A stretch of 9,031 nt of DNA from Cypionkella sp. (lineage in GTDB: Bacteria > Pseudomonadota > Alphaproteobacteria > Rhodobacterales > Rhodobacteraceae). Location of the stretch: NCBI GenBank assembly GCA_018063485.1, contig JAGPBG010000070.1, forward strand, positions 1 to 9,031, written 5' to 3'. Under the pieces are notes generated by a model. That model ran no database searches and was not told the origin of the DNA. It was given only the letters and a program-made list of their open reading frames with translations. Of the stretch, positions 1-6,241 are shown in pieces. The stretch's first letter is position 1. Each line of letters starts with the position of its first letter. Position numbers and translations under genes: made by a program.

Positions 1-1
1 A

Positions 2-661
2 CTGGATGCCGGGTATGGTATTGAGCTGGATGTTCAATTGTCGTCCGACGGTCAGGCCATGGTGTTTCATGACGACGAGCTGGATCGTCTTACTGCGGAA
101 ATCGGATCGGTCCGACGGCGCAGTTCAGCAGAGTTGCAGTCCATTCCGCTGACAGACAGCAGTGATACGATCCCGACCTTGTCGCAAATTCTGGCGCAGA
201 TCGCCGGCCGTGTGCCCCTGCTGATCGAAATCAAGGATCAAAGCCTGACCCTGTCGCAAACCGATGGCAGGCTGGAATTGGCAGTGGCCACGGCCTTGGC
301 CGGTTATTCCGGCCCGGTTGCCGTGATGTCGTTCAACCCGCATTGCATCGCCCATATGCGCGATCTTGCACCGAACATTCCGCGCGGGCTGACCACGGCA
401 GCCTATGATCCCACCGAATGGGCGATGCTGCCACTTGCCACCTGTGCCCGCCTGCGCGCGATTGAAGATTACGACCCGACGGCTTCCACCTTCATTTCGC
501 ACGAGGCCGCTGATCTCGACAATCCGCGTGTGGCCGAGTTGAAATCCATCGGTGCGCGAATTTTATGCTGGACGATTCGCAGCCCGCAAGAAGAAGCCAC
601 TGCGCGGCGTATCGCGGATAATGTCACCTTTGAAGGCTATGCCGCGCCGATCCCGGATTGA
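2..661 (+). CDS. Glycerophosphodiester phosphodiesterase (GDPD family), 5' end cut by window edge
   Basis: This enzyme hydrolyses glycerophosphodiesters to sn-glycerol-3-phosphate and an alcohol, normally in phospholipid headgroup turnover. The reading frame is open from base 2, so 219 residues are visible and about 30 N-terminal residues, including the usual HRG motif, lie outside the window. Near the start the frame reads GIELDVQLSSDGQAMVFHD followed by DELDRLT, the GDPD core: Glu8 and Asp10 of the visible part are metal ligands and His23 is the second catalytic histidine. LLIEIKDQ supplies another metal-binding Glu. The C-terminal part, ILCWTIRSPQEEA then FEGY, is the usual end of the TIM barrel. 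The TTG at 38 is internal to the family domain and is not the true start. There is no membrane segment in the visible part. It is followed in the same direction by the COG3146 gene. The family is secure; the substrate is not known. Confidence 0.93.
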   Translation: MDAGYGIELDVQLSSDGQAMVFHDDELDRLTAEIGSVRRRSSAELQSIPLTDSSDTIPTLSQILAQIAGRVPLLIEIKDQSLTLSQTDGRLELAVATALAGYSGPVAVMSFNPHCIAHMRDLAPNIPRGLTTAAYDPTEWAMLPLATCARLRAIEDYDPTASTFISHEAADLDNPRVAELKSIGARILCWTIRSPQEEATARRIADNVTFEGYAAPIPD

Positions 662-718
662 CCTCGGCCCGGATTGGACCATCTTTCCCTAAACCCAAGG
701 CGAAGGCGCGCGCAACCG

Positions 719-1876
719 ATGCCGATCAAAGTTGACCTTCTGAATGGTATGGCCGAAATTGCCGCTTGCGATTGGGACGCGCTTTGCGCCACACCGCCTG
801 GCGCGCGCCCGCTTGATCCTTTTACAACCCACCGCTTTTTGCTCGCTCTGGATCAATCGGGCTCCACCGGCGCAGGCACTGGCTGGCAAACCCGGCCCTT
901 GGTGCTGCAAGACGGTGAAACCCTCGTCGCCGCCCTGCCACTTTATGTGAAATCACACAGTCAGGGTGAGTATGTTTTTGATCACGGCTGGGCGCAGGCG
1001 CTGGAGCGCGCGGGCAGGCAATACTACCCAAAACTTCAGGTGGCAGTACCCTTTACCCCTGCCACAGGGGCGCGCTTTCTTGGCCTGCCCAAGTATCGCA
1101 CCGCCCTGCTTGATGCCGCCATCGGCATCACGGGTTCCAACGGCCTTTCCTCGCTGCACATCACCTTTTGCACTGAAGACGAGGCCGAGGCTCTGGCCGC
1201 TCACAACGGCACGCTGCACCGGATCACCCAGCAATTTCATTGGGAAAACAAAGGCTATGCCGATTTTGACGCCTTTCTTGCCGATCTTTCCAGCCGCAAG
1301 CGAAAGATGATCCGCAAAGAGCGCGAAACCGCCCGAGCCTCGGGCCTTACCATCCGCGCGCTGAACGGCGACGAGATCCAGCCCGAACATTGGGACGCTT
1401 TCTGGCGCTTTTACCAAGATACCGGCGGCCGCAAATGGGGCACGCCCTATCTGACTCGCGATTTTTTTGCCGAAATGCAGCGGACGATGCGCGATGATAT
1501 CCTGCTGGTTCTGGCCTGCGACGGTTCGCGCCCGGTTGCCGGAGCGCTGAATTTCATAGGTCGCGAAACCCTGTTCGGGCGCTATTGGGGCTGCGTTGAA
1601 GATCACCCCTGCCTGCACTTTGAATTGTGCTATTATCAGGCCATCGACTGGGCCATCGCGCAGGGGCTTGCGCGGGTCGAGGCGGGCGCGCAGGGCGAGC
1701 ATAAACTGGCGCGCGGCTATCTTCCAGTGCCGGTTCACTCTCTGCACTGGATCACCGACCCGTCGTTTCGGGCCGCTGTTGCGCGGTATCTTGAGCAAGA
1801 GCGCCGCGCGGTAGAGGGTGAGATTGAAGTGCTGACCGCCTACGGCCCGTTTCGCCGAATGCAAACAGAGGATTGA
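719..1876 (+). CDS. FemAB-like / GNAT-fold protein of the COG3146 (DUF482) family
   Basis: A 385-residue protein of the family often labelled 'peptidogalycan biosynthesis protein', related in fold to FemAB and GNAT acyltransferases; its real substrate is unknown. Family hallmarks are visible in order: PLYVKSHSQGEYVFDHGWA (about 74-92), YYPKLQVAVPFTP (102-114), a basic SSRKRKMIRKERE stretch (191-203), FYQDTGGRKWGTPYL (231-245), FGRYWGC (286-292), FELCYYQAIDWA (301-312) and EAGAQGEHKLARGY (321-334). No signal peptide or membrane segment is seen, so it is probably cytoplasmic. I chose the ATG at 719 because the family normally begins close to this point. The in-frame TTG at 674 would add 15 Pro/Arg-rich residues and has no better ribosome site. 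The site before 719 is weak (GAAGG about 12 nt upstream). Its stop at 1874-1876 lies in the ribosome site of the next gene, so the two are probably cotranscribed. Family call strong, function open. Confidence 0.9.
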   Translation: MPIKVDLLNGMAEIAACDWDALCATPPGARPLDPFTTHRFLLALDQSGSTGAGTGWQTRPLVLQDGETLVAALPLYVKSHSQGEYVFDHGWAQALERAGRQYYPKLQVAVPFTPATGARFLGLPKYRTALLDAAIGITGSNGLSSLHITFCTEDEAEALAAHNGTLHRITQQFHWENKGYADFDAFLADLSSRKRKMIRKERETARASGLTIRALNGDEIQPEHWDAFWRFYQDTGGRKWGTPYLTRDFFAEMQRTMRDDILLVLACDGSRPVAGALNFIGRETLFGRYWGCVEDHPCLHFELCYYQAIDWAIAQGLARVEAGAQGEHKLARGYLPVPVHSLHWITDPSFRAAVARYLEQERRAVEGEIEVLTAYGPFRRMQTED

Positions 1877-1882
1877 GGACAA

Positions 1883-2254
1883 ATGGCAAATCTGCTGACA
1901 ACCGACGAACGCAACGCCGAACTACCCGCTTTGGGCGAAACCGGCTGGGGTGCGCTGCCCGACCGCGATGCGCTCCGCAAGATCTGGACATTCGACAGTT
2001 TTTCAGAAGCCTGGGCCTTCATGTCACGAGCGGCCCTCGCAGCGGAAAAGCTGAATCATCACCCCGAATGGACCAACATTTACAATGTGGTCGATGTCAC
2101 GCTGACCACGCATGACGCGCATGGGCTAACCGCGCTGGACACCAAACTCGCGCGCAAGATGGACAGCTACGCAGGCAATGCCACCGTGCAGCGCGATCAT
2201 TCCGAACCGGTGTCCTGCCTGTGCGAAGTCAAGGCAGGACGCCGGATAGTTTAG
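1883..2254 (+). CDS. phhB: 4a-hydroxytetrahydrobiopterin dehydratase (pterin-4a-carbinolamine dehydratase)
   Basis: A 123-residue member of the PCD/DCoH family, which dehydrates 4a-hydroxytetrahydrobiopterin so that the pterin used by aromatic amino acid hydroxylases can be recycled. The signature EKLNHHPEW gives the active-site His59-His60-Pro61, and VTLTTHDAHGLTALD supplies His77 and the conserved end of the fold up to about residue 94. The ATG at 1883 follows GAGGA overlapping the stop of the upstream gene, which fits translational coupling. The family is usually about 95-115 residues. This copy has roughly 29 residues after the domain, with Asp-His-Ser-Glu-Pro-Val and Cys-Leu-Cys (Cys112, Cys114). 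No phenylalanine hydroxylase gene is visible nearby, so its physiological pterin partner is not shown. The symbol is by family; the domain call is secure. Confidence 0.92.
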   Translation: MANLLTTDERNAELPALGETGWGALPDRDALRKIWTFDSFSEAWAFMSRAALAAEKLNHHPEWTNIYNVVDVTLTTHDAHGLTALDTKLARKMDSYAGNATVQRDHSEPVSCLCEVKAGRRIV

Positions 2255-2264
2255 CGTTAAACTA
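2247..2264. repeat. Palindrome spanning both stop codons of convergent genes
   Basis: A perfect 7-bp inverted repeat, TAGTTTA and TAAACTA, with a 4-nt GCGT centre. It contains the TAG stop of the rightward dehydratase (2252-2254) and, on the other strand, the TAG stop of the leftward peroxiredoxin (2262-2264). The two genes are only 7 bases apart. The stem is A/T-rich and no T tract follows in either direction, so it is at best a weak bidirectional terminator or 3'-end structure. The symmetry is seen directly; the function is inferred. Confidence 0.4.
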
Positions 2265-2747
2265 GATTTCCGCCAGCAAGGATTCGCCGGCGGAAATCCC
2301 GCATTCCCCGGCGTTTTCTTCGGCATGAAGCACCTTGACCACGCCATCTTCGGCATAAAGCGCATAGCGTTTGGAGCGGTCAATCAACCCGATTGCCGGC
2401 ACCGAGAAGTCCATCCCGATGGCCTTGGTGAACTCGGATTGCACATCGCCAAGCATGGTGATCCCGGCCTTGGAAGCCCCGGTGCTGTCGCCCCAGGCCC
2501 CCATCACAAAGGCATCATTTACCGAAAGGCAGATGATTTCATCGACGCCTTTGGCCGCGAATTTCTCTTTGGTGCGGATAAAGCTGGGCACATGCGCGGT
2601 GGTACAGGTTCCGGTATAGGCCCCTGGCAGGCCAAAGATCACCACTTTGCGATTTTTAAGTTTCGCTGCCAAATCAATGGCTTCTGGCCCGTTCGCGCCC
2701 ATCATCTGCAAACTTGCCGCCGGCAGTTTCGATCCTTCAGAAATCAT
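2262..2747 (-). CDS. Peroxiredoxin, Prx5 / hybrid type (glutathione- or thioredoxin-dependent)
   Basis: A 161-residue thiol peroxidase that reduces H2O2 and organic hydroperoxides in the cytoplasm. The start ATG at 2745-2747 is fixed by GAGGGG about 8 nt upstream and by family length; the much longer open frame upstream is not coding. The thioredoxin-like core includes KVVIFGLPGAYTGTC (34-48) and TTAHVPSF (49-56), giving peroxidatic Cys48 with Thr45 as the helper residue. The common motif is PGAFTPxC; here Gly46 replaces Pro, a variant I associate with this bacterial group. Other cysteines are Cys73 (IICLSVNDAF) and Cys149 (NAGECGIS), either of which might act as resolving Cys. MGAWG, ITMLGD and GLIDRSKRYAL are further family blocks. 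No glutaredoxin domain is fused. It is transcribed divergently from the flavin reductase across 78 bp. Confidence 0.93.
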   Translation of the reverse strand: MISEGSKLPAASLQMMGANGPEAIDLAAKLKNRKVVIFGLPGAYTGTCTTAHVPSFIRTKEKFAAKGVDEIICLSVNDAFVMGAWGDSTGASKAGITMLGDVQSEFTKAIGMDFSVPAIGLIDRSKRYALYAEDGVVKVLHAEENAGECGISAGESLLAEI

Positions 2748-2765
2748 CGCATATCCCCTCTTACA

Positions 2766-2793
2766 TTGCGTTTCCGTTAACGCCCGATATAGG
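2766..2793 (+). promoter_or_regulatory. Possible promoter for the ferredoxin reductase-rsmD pair
   Basis: In the 78-bp divergent spacer there is TTGCGT, then 16 bp, then TATAGG, a moderate sigma70-type match about 33 bp before the reductase start. Only the hexamers and spacing support it. A separate leftward promoter for the peroxiredoxin must lie in the same spacer or overlap the reductase start, but I see no clear match for it. Confidence 0.25.
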
Positions 2794-2825
2794 TTGCCAC
2801 AAGCTATTGACCAGAGGAACCCGCG

Positions 2826-4034
2826 ATGAAGAATATCATAGTGATCGGCGCAGGCCAGGCGGGTGCCAGCCTCGCGGCCAAATTGCGCGCCCTTGGCTAT
2901 GACGGCGCACTGACCCTGATTGGTGAAGAACCGGCCCCTCCTTATCAGCGGCCACCGCTGTCTAAAGCCTATCTGATGGGAGAGATGGAGGCAGAGCGGC
3001 TGTGGCTGCGCGCGCCGGAATTCTACAGCGATCACGCAATCACGTTGAAACTCGGGCGCAGGGTTACCGCTATCGCCCCCAAAGCGCACAAGGTCACTTT
3101 GGGCGAGGAAATCCTTTCTTATGATGCTCTTGCGCTGACAACCGGCTCGCAACCCCGCCGCCTGCCTGCGTCAGTTGGCGGAAATCTTGAAGGTGTCTAC
3201 ACCGTTCGCAGCCTTGCCGATGTCGATGCGATGCGTGCCGAGTTTGTGAAGGGTCGACGCGTGGTGATTGTCGGCGGCGGCTATATCGGGCTTGAGGCGG
3301 CGGCGGTTGCGGCAAAATTGGGGCTGGATGTGACCGTGCTGGAGATGGCCCCGCGCATCTTGCAGCGGGTCGCAGCCCCTGAAACCAGCGATTATTTCCG
3401 CACCCTTCACACTTCACACGGCGTCAGGATTCTTGAATCCACTGGACTTGACCGGTTGCTGGGCGACACCCATGTCACCGGCGCGCGCCTGTCAGATGGC
3501 CGCGAATTGCCGGCCGATTTCGTGATCACGGGCGTCGGCATTGTCCCCTGCACCGAATTGGCGGCGACGGCGGGGCTGGCTATCGAAAACGGTATCAAAA
3601 CCGATCGTCTTGGCCGCACGTCCGATCCAGATATCTGGGCCGCTGGCGATTGTGCCAGTTTCCCGCATCGAGGCGGACGTCTGCGGCTTGAATCGGTCGG
3701 CAATGCCATTGATCAGGCCGAAGTGGTCGCCGCAAACATGCTGGGTGCCGCCACCGATTACCGTGCCAAACCGTGGTTCTGGTCCGATCAGTTTGAGTGC
3801 AAATTGCAAATCGCGGGTCTCAACATCGGCTATGATCGGATCATTACCCGCCACGGCGAAGGCGGGGCGGTTTCCTTTTGGTATTTCAAGGGGCAAACCC
3901 TGCTGGCCGTTGATGCCATGAATGATCCGCGCGCCTATATGGTCGGCAAACGGCTGATCGAGGCGGAAAAATCTCCCGCCATTGCCGCATTGCAAGACCA
4001 TTCCACCGATCTGAAAGCGCTTTTGAAAGCATGA
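2826..4034 (+). CDS. FAD/NADH-dependent ferredoxin reductase (putidaredoxin/rhodocoxin reductase type)
   Basis: A 402-residue flavoprotein of the pyridine nucleotide-disulfide oxidoreductase superfamily that passes electrons from NADH to a [2Fe-2S] ferredoxin, often serving a P450 or ring-hydroxylating oxygenase. Visible in order: an FAD-binding GAGQAG at 8-13, YQRPPLSK (40-47) typical of this subfamily, an NAD-binding GGGYIGLE (150-157) with Glu173 at the end of the second strand favouring NADH over NADPH, the second FAD motif DIWAAGD (269-275), and a C-terminal PWFWSDQ (316-322) typical of ferredoxin reductases. There is no redox-active CxxxxC pair, which argues against thioredoxin or glutathione reductase. 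AGAGGA lies 7 nt before the ATG. Its stop overlaps the rsmD start (ATGA at 4031-4034). No ferredoxin or oxygenase gene is in the window, so the partner is unknown. Confidence 0.93.
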   Translation: MKNIIVIGAGQAGASLAAKLRALGYDGALTLIGEEPAPPYQRPPLSKAYLMGEMEAERLWLRAPEFYSDHAITLKLGRRVTAIAPKAHKVTLGEEILSYDALALTTGSQPRRLPASVGGNLEGVYTVRSLADVDAMRAEFVKGRRVVIVGGGYIGLEAAAVAAKLGLDVTVLEMAPRILQRVAAPETSDYFRTLHTSHGVRILESTGLDRLLGDTHVTGARLSDGRELPADFVITGVGIVPCTELAATAGLAIENGIKTDRLGRTSDPDIWAAGDCASFPHRGGRLRLESVGNAIDQAEVVAANMLGAATDYRAKPWFWSDQFECKLQIAGLNIGYDRIITRHGEGGAVSFWYFKGQTLLAVDAMNDPRAYMVGKRLIEAEKSPAIAALQDHSTDLKALLKA

Positions 4035-4588
4035 GAATCATCGGCGGCACGTCGCGCGGATTGCACCTTGCCCCGCTGGGTGAGGGCGACACCAAAGCCC
4101 ATCTGCGCCCCACTTCGGACCGGGTGCGCGAATCGATCTTCAACCTGCTGATCAATGGTGGCTACGGCAATCCGCTTGCAGGTGCGCGGGTTCTGGATGT
4201 CTTTGCCGGAACCGGGGCGCTGGGGCTTGAGGCGCTGTCGCGCGGCGCGGAAACCGCAACCTTCCTTGAAAACGGCGCTGCCGCCAGCGCATTGCTGAAA
4301 CGCAACTTCGCCCTGATGCGCGCCGAAAGCCGCTGCACCCACCTGAAGCGTGACGCGACCAAACCCGGCCTGAACCCCGGTGCACCCTTTGATCTGATTT
4401 TTCTGGACCCGCCTTATGGCAAGGCAATGGGCGAGGCCGCACTTGTCGCCCTTGCCGCGTGGATTGCCCCCGAGGCGCTGATCATCTGGGAAGAAAGCAG
4501 CGCACCGCGCGTGCCAGTGGGTTATACGCAATTGGATCAAAGGAAATACGGTGACACCGTGGTTACCGTGCTGACGGCAAGCGCCTGA
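4031..4588 (+). CDS. rsmD: 16S rRNA (guanine(966)-N2)-methyltransferase RsmD
   Basis: A 185-residue SAM-dependent Rossmann-fold methyltransferase that modifies G966 of 16S rRNA in the small subunit. The N-terminus MRIIGGTSRG with LRPTSDRVRESIFN (25-38) is characteristic of RsmD. The SAM-binding motif I is VLDVFAGTGALGLEALSRGA (54-73), and the catalytic FLDPPY (124-129) is the NPPY-type motif of N2/N6 base methyltransferases. EESS and a terminal KYGDTVVTVL match the family end. The length is normal. The ATG lies inside the reductase stop, so translation is probably coupled to the upstream gene; there is little ribosome site of its own. The functional link to the reductase is unclear. It converges on map, 27 bases away. 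Confidence 0.95.
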   Translation: MRIIGGTSRGLHLAPLGEGDTKAHLRPTSDRVRESIFNLLINGGYGNPLAGARVLDVFAGTGALGLEALSRGAETATFLENGAAASALLKRNFALMRAESRCTHLKRDATKPGLNPGAPFDLIFLDPPYGKAMGEAALVALAAWIAPEALIIWEESSAPRVPVGYTQLDQRKYGDTVVTVLTASA

Positions 4589-4615
4589 GCGCCAGCGTTC
4601 AAGCGGTCTGGCCGC

Positions 4616-5425
4616 CTAGCCCAGCGCCGGGAAAAATGCTCCGGCAGGCGAAAGCGTGAAAATCTCACAGCCAGTCGCCGTCACCCCGACAGAATGTTCA
4701 AACTGCGCTGAAAGGGATTTGTCACGGGTCACCGCCGTCCAATCATCGGCCAGCACCTTGGTTTCCGGCCGCCCCAGATTGACCATCGGCTCGATGGTGA
4801 AAAACATGCCCTCTTCCAACACTGCCATGGATCCCGCGCGCCCGTAATGCAGCACATTCGGCGGGGCGTGAAACACCCGGCCCAAGCCATGGCCGCAGAA
4901 ATCGCGCACCACCGACATCCGGTTCGCTTCAACGAAACTCTGAATCGCAAAGCCGATATCGCCAAAGGTATTGCCCGGCCTTACCGCTGCGATCCCCCGC
5001 ATCAGCCCTTCATGGGTGATCTCGATCAGCCGTAAGGCCTTGCGGCTGGCGCGCCCTGCCACATACATCCGGCTGGTATCGCCGAACCAGCCATCGACAA
5101 TCACCGTCACGTCAATGTTCAGAATATCGCCATCGGCCAGCACTTTGCTGCCGGGGATTCCGTGGCACACCACATGGTTGACCGAAATGCACGAGGCGTG
5201 TTGATAGCCCTTATAACCAATCGTCGCCGAAACCGCGCCCGACGTCTCAACCTCGGCGCGGATGAAATCATCCAGCGCCGCCGTTGTCACTCCCGGCGCA
5301 ACCAGTGGCCCTACCCGATCCAGAATATCCGCCGCGACGCGCCCCGCTGCGCGCATTCCTGCAAAATCCGCATCCTCATAGATGCGAATACCCGCCCGCG
5401 TGATCCTGCCCCGAGTTTCTTCCAC
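4616..5425 (-). CDS. map: Methionine aminopeptidase, type I
   Basis: A 269-residue metalloprotease that removes the initiator Met from nascent proteins in the cytoplasm. All five metal ligands of the pita-bread fold are present: Asp105 (ILNIDVTV), Asp116 (FGDTSRM), His179 (GHGLG), Glu212 (FTIEPM) and Glu243 (QFEHSVGV). The substrate-side His88 (VVCHGIP) is also present. There is no N-terminal zinc-finger extension. I chose the GTG at 5423-5425 because AGGAG (5433-5437) sits 7 nt before it and the protein then begins MEETRGR, as expected. The in-frame ATG at 5450-5452 would add nine residues and place that ribosome site inside the gene. It is convergent with rsmD and divergent from the MoCF-domain gene. 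Confidence 0.95.
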   Translation of the reverse strand: MEETRGRITRAGIRIYEDADFAGMRAAGRVAADILDRVGPLVAPGVTTAALDDFIRAEVETSGAVSATIGYKGYQHASCISVNHVVCHGIPGSKVLADGDILNIDVTVIVDGWFGDTSRMYVAGRASRKALRLIEITHEGLMRGIAAVRPGNTFGDIGFAIQSFVEANRMSVVRDFCGHGLGRVFHAPPNVLHYGRAGSMAVLEEGMFFTIEPMVNLGRPETKVLADDWTAVTRDKSLSAQFEHSVGVTATGCEIFTLSPAGAFFPALG

Positions 5426-5432
5426 AACGCCG

Positions 5433-5437
5433 CTCCT
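5433..5437 (-). promoter_or_regulatory. Ribosome binding site that sets the map GTG start
   Basis: Read leftward, AGGAG is followed by 7 nt and then GTG. The spacing is ideal for GTG at 5425 and rules against the upstream ATG at 5452, for which this site would be internal. Confidence 0.7.
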
Positions 5438-5472
5438 CAGCCTTGGCCCCATATAAACAATTCAGCGCCCCT

Positions 5473-5501
5473 TTGCCAGACCCGCGCTCGGGCCCTATAC
5501 C
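5473..5501 (+). promoter_or_regulatory. Sigma70-type promoter of the MoCF-GNAT-OmpA run
   Basis: TTGCCA (5473-5478), a 17-bp spacer, and TATACC (5496-5501) form a good -35/-10 pair ending 20 bp before the ATG at 5522, implying a short leader that carries an AGGAG site. It lies in the divergent spacer with map. This is the best promoter match in the window, judged by eye only. No comparably good leftward promoter for map is apparent, though an A/T-rich patch lies near 5451-5462. Confidence 0.45.
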
Positions 5502-5521
5502 AAGGGCAACAGGAGATTCAC

Positions 5522-6241
5522 ATGACCCACCCTACAGCCGCCATGCTGGTGATCGGTGACGAGATTTTGTCCGGCCGCACTCGCGATTCCAATCTGTACC
5601 ATCTCTCCGGCGCGCTCACCCGCCACGGCCTGCCGCTGGTCGAGGCGCGGATCGTGGCAGATGATCACGCGGCTATCGTTGCCGCCGTGAATGATCTGCG
5701 CACGCGATATACGCATGTGTTCACCTCGGGCGGCATCGGCCCCACCCATGACGACATCACCGCCGATGCGATTGCTGCGGCTTTCGGAGTGCCAATCACC
5801 CACCGCGCCGATGCGATGGCGCTGTTGCAGGCGCGCTATGATGCGATGGGTCAACCCTTCAACGAGGCCCGTCAGCGCATGGCCCGTATCCCCGACGGAG
5901 CCAGGTTGATCGAAAACCCGATTTCGACCGCCCCTGGTTTCAGCCTGCACAACGTGCATGTCATGGCCGGAGTGCCCAGCGTCTTCGAGTCGATGCTGGC
6001 AGGGTTGTTGCCAAGCCTGACCGGCGGCCCTCCCCTGCTGTCGCAATCCTTGCGCGTCAACCGCGGCGAAGGCGATATTGCCACCGAGTTTTCCGCCCTT
6101 GCCGCCGAGTTTTCCGATCTGTCGATGGGCTCCTATCCCTTTACCTTCAATGGCAGTTTCGGCACCAATCTGGTGATCCGTGGCACCGATGCCGCCCGCA
6201 TTGATGCCGCCATGCTGCGGTTGGTGGCGCTGTTCGGATGA
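5522..6241 (+). CDS. Stand-alone MoCF (molybdopterin-binding/CinA N-terminal type) domain protein
   Basis: A 239-residue protein with the MoaB/MogA/CinA-N fold. The start MTHPTAAMLVIGDEILSGRT (1-20), TSGGIGPTHDDIT (68-80) and AGVPSVFESML (149-159) are the standard motifs of this domain in CinA-type proteins. It lacks the C-terminal CinA amidase (PncC) domain, so it is not full CinA. Stand-alone versions are commonly annotated as 'competence/damage-inducible protein A' or 'molybdopterin-binding protein'. Members of the fold bind molybdopterin or ADP-ribose-like ligands; which applies here cannot be told. The ATG at 5522 is preceded by AGGAG about 7 nt upstream. Residues 190-203 hold a 21-bp near-duplication (EFSALAA/EFSDLSM). 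The stop overlaps the next gene's ATG (ATGA at 6238-6241), so the two genes are translationally coupled. Confidence 0.88.
   Translation: MTHPTAAMLVIGDEILSGRTRDSNLYHLSGALTRHGLPLVEARIVADDHAAIVAAVNDLRTRYTHVFTSGGIGPTHDDITADAIAAAFGVPITHRADAMALLQARYDAMGQPFNEARQRMARIPDGARLIENPISTAPGFSLHNVHVMAGVPSVFESMLAGLLPSLTGGPPLLSQSLRVNRGEGDIATEFSALAAEFSDLSMGSYPFTFNGSFGTNLVIRGTDAARIDAAMLRLVALFG
6084..6116 (+). repeat. Short in-frame tandem duplication (12-bp identity, 21-bp period)
   Basis: CCGAGTTTTCCG occurs at 6084-6095 and again at 6105-6116, exactly 21 bases (seven codons) apart, inside the MoCF-domain gene. It encodes Glu-Phe-Ser twice in an Ala-rich helix-like stretch. Confidence 0.5.

Noticed and set aside
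953..1882. Leftward 309-codon open frame opposite the COG3146 gene
   Set aside because: It mirrors a well-recognised family protein in a GC-rich genome where long antisense frames are common; its translation has no recognisable motif and no ribosome site was seen.
2748..3152. Upstream extension of the peroxiredoxin frame
   Set aside because: The added residues overlap the reductase gene and have no peroxiredoxin similarity; the start at 2747 has a strong ribosome site and gives the normal family length.
4589..4615. Possible terminator between rsmD and map
   Set aside because: Only a 5-bp GCCAG/CTGGC pairing with a 12-base gap and no T tract in either direction; too weak to call.
5162..5521. 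Upstream extension of the MoCF-domain frame
   Set aside because: It runs antisense through map and across the promoter; the ATG at 5522 has AGGAG at good spacing and matches the family start.
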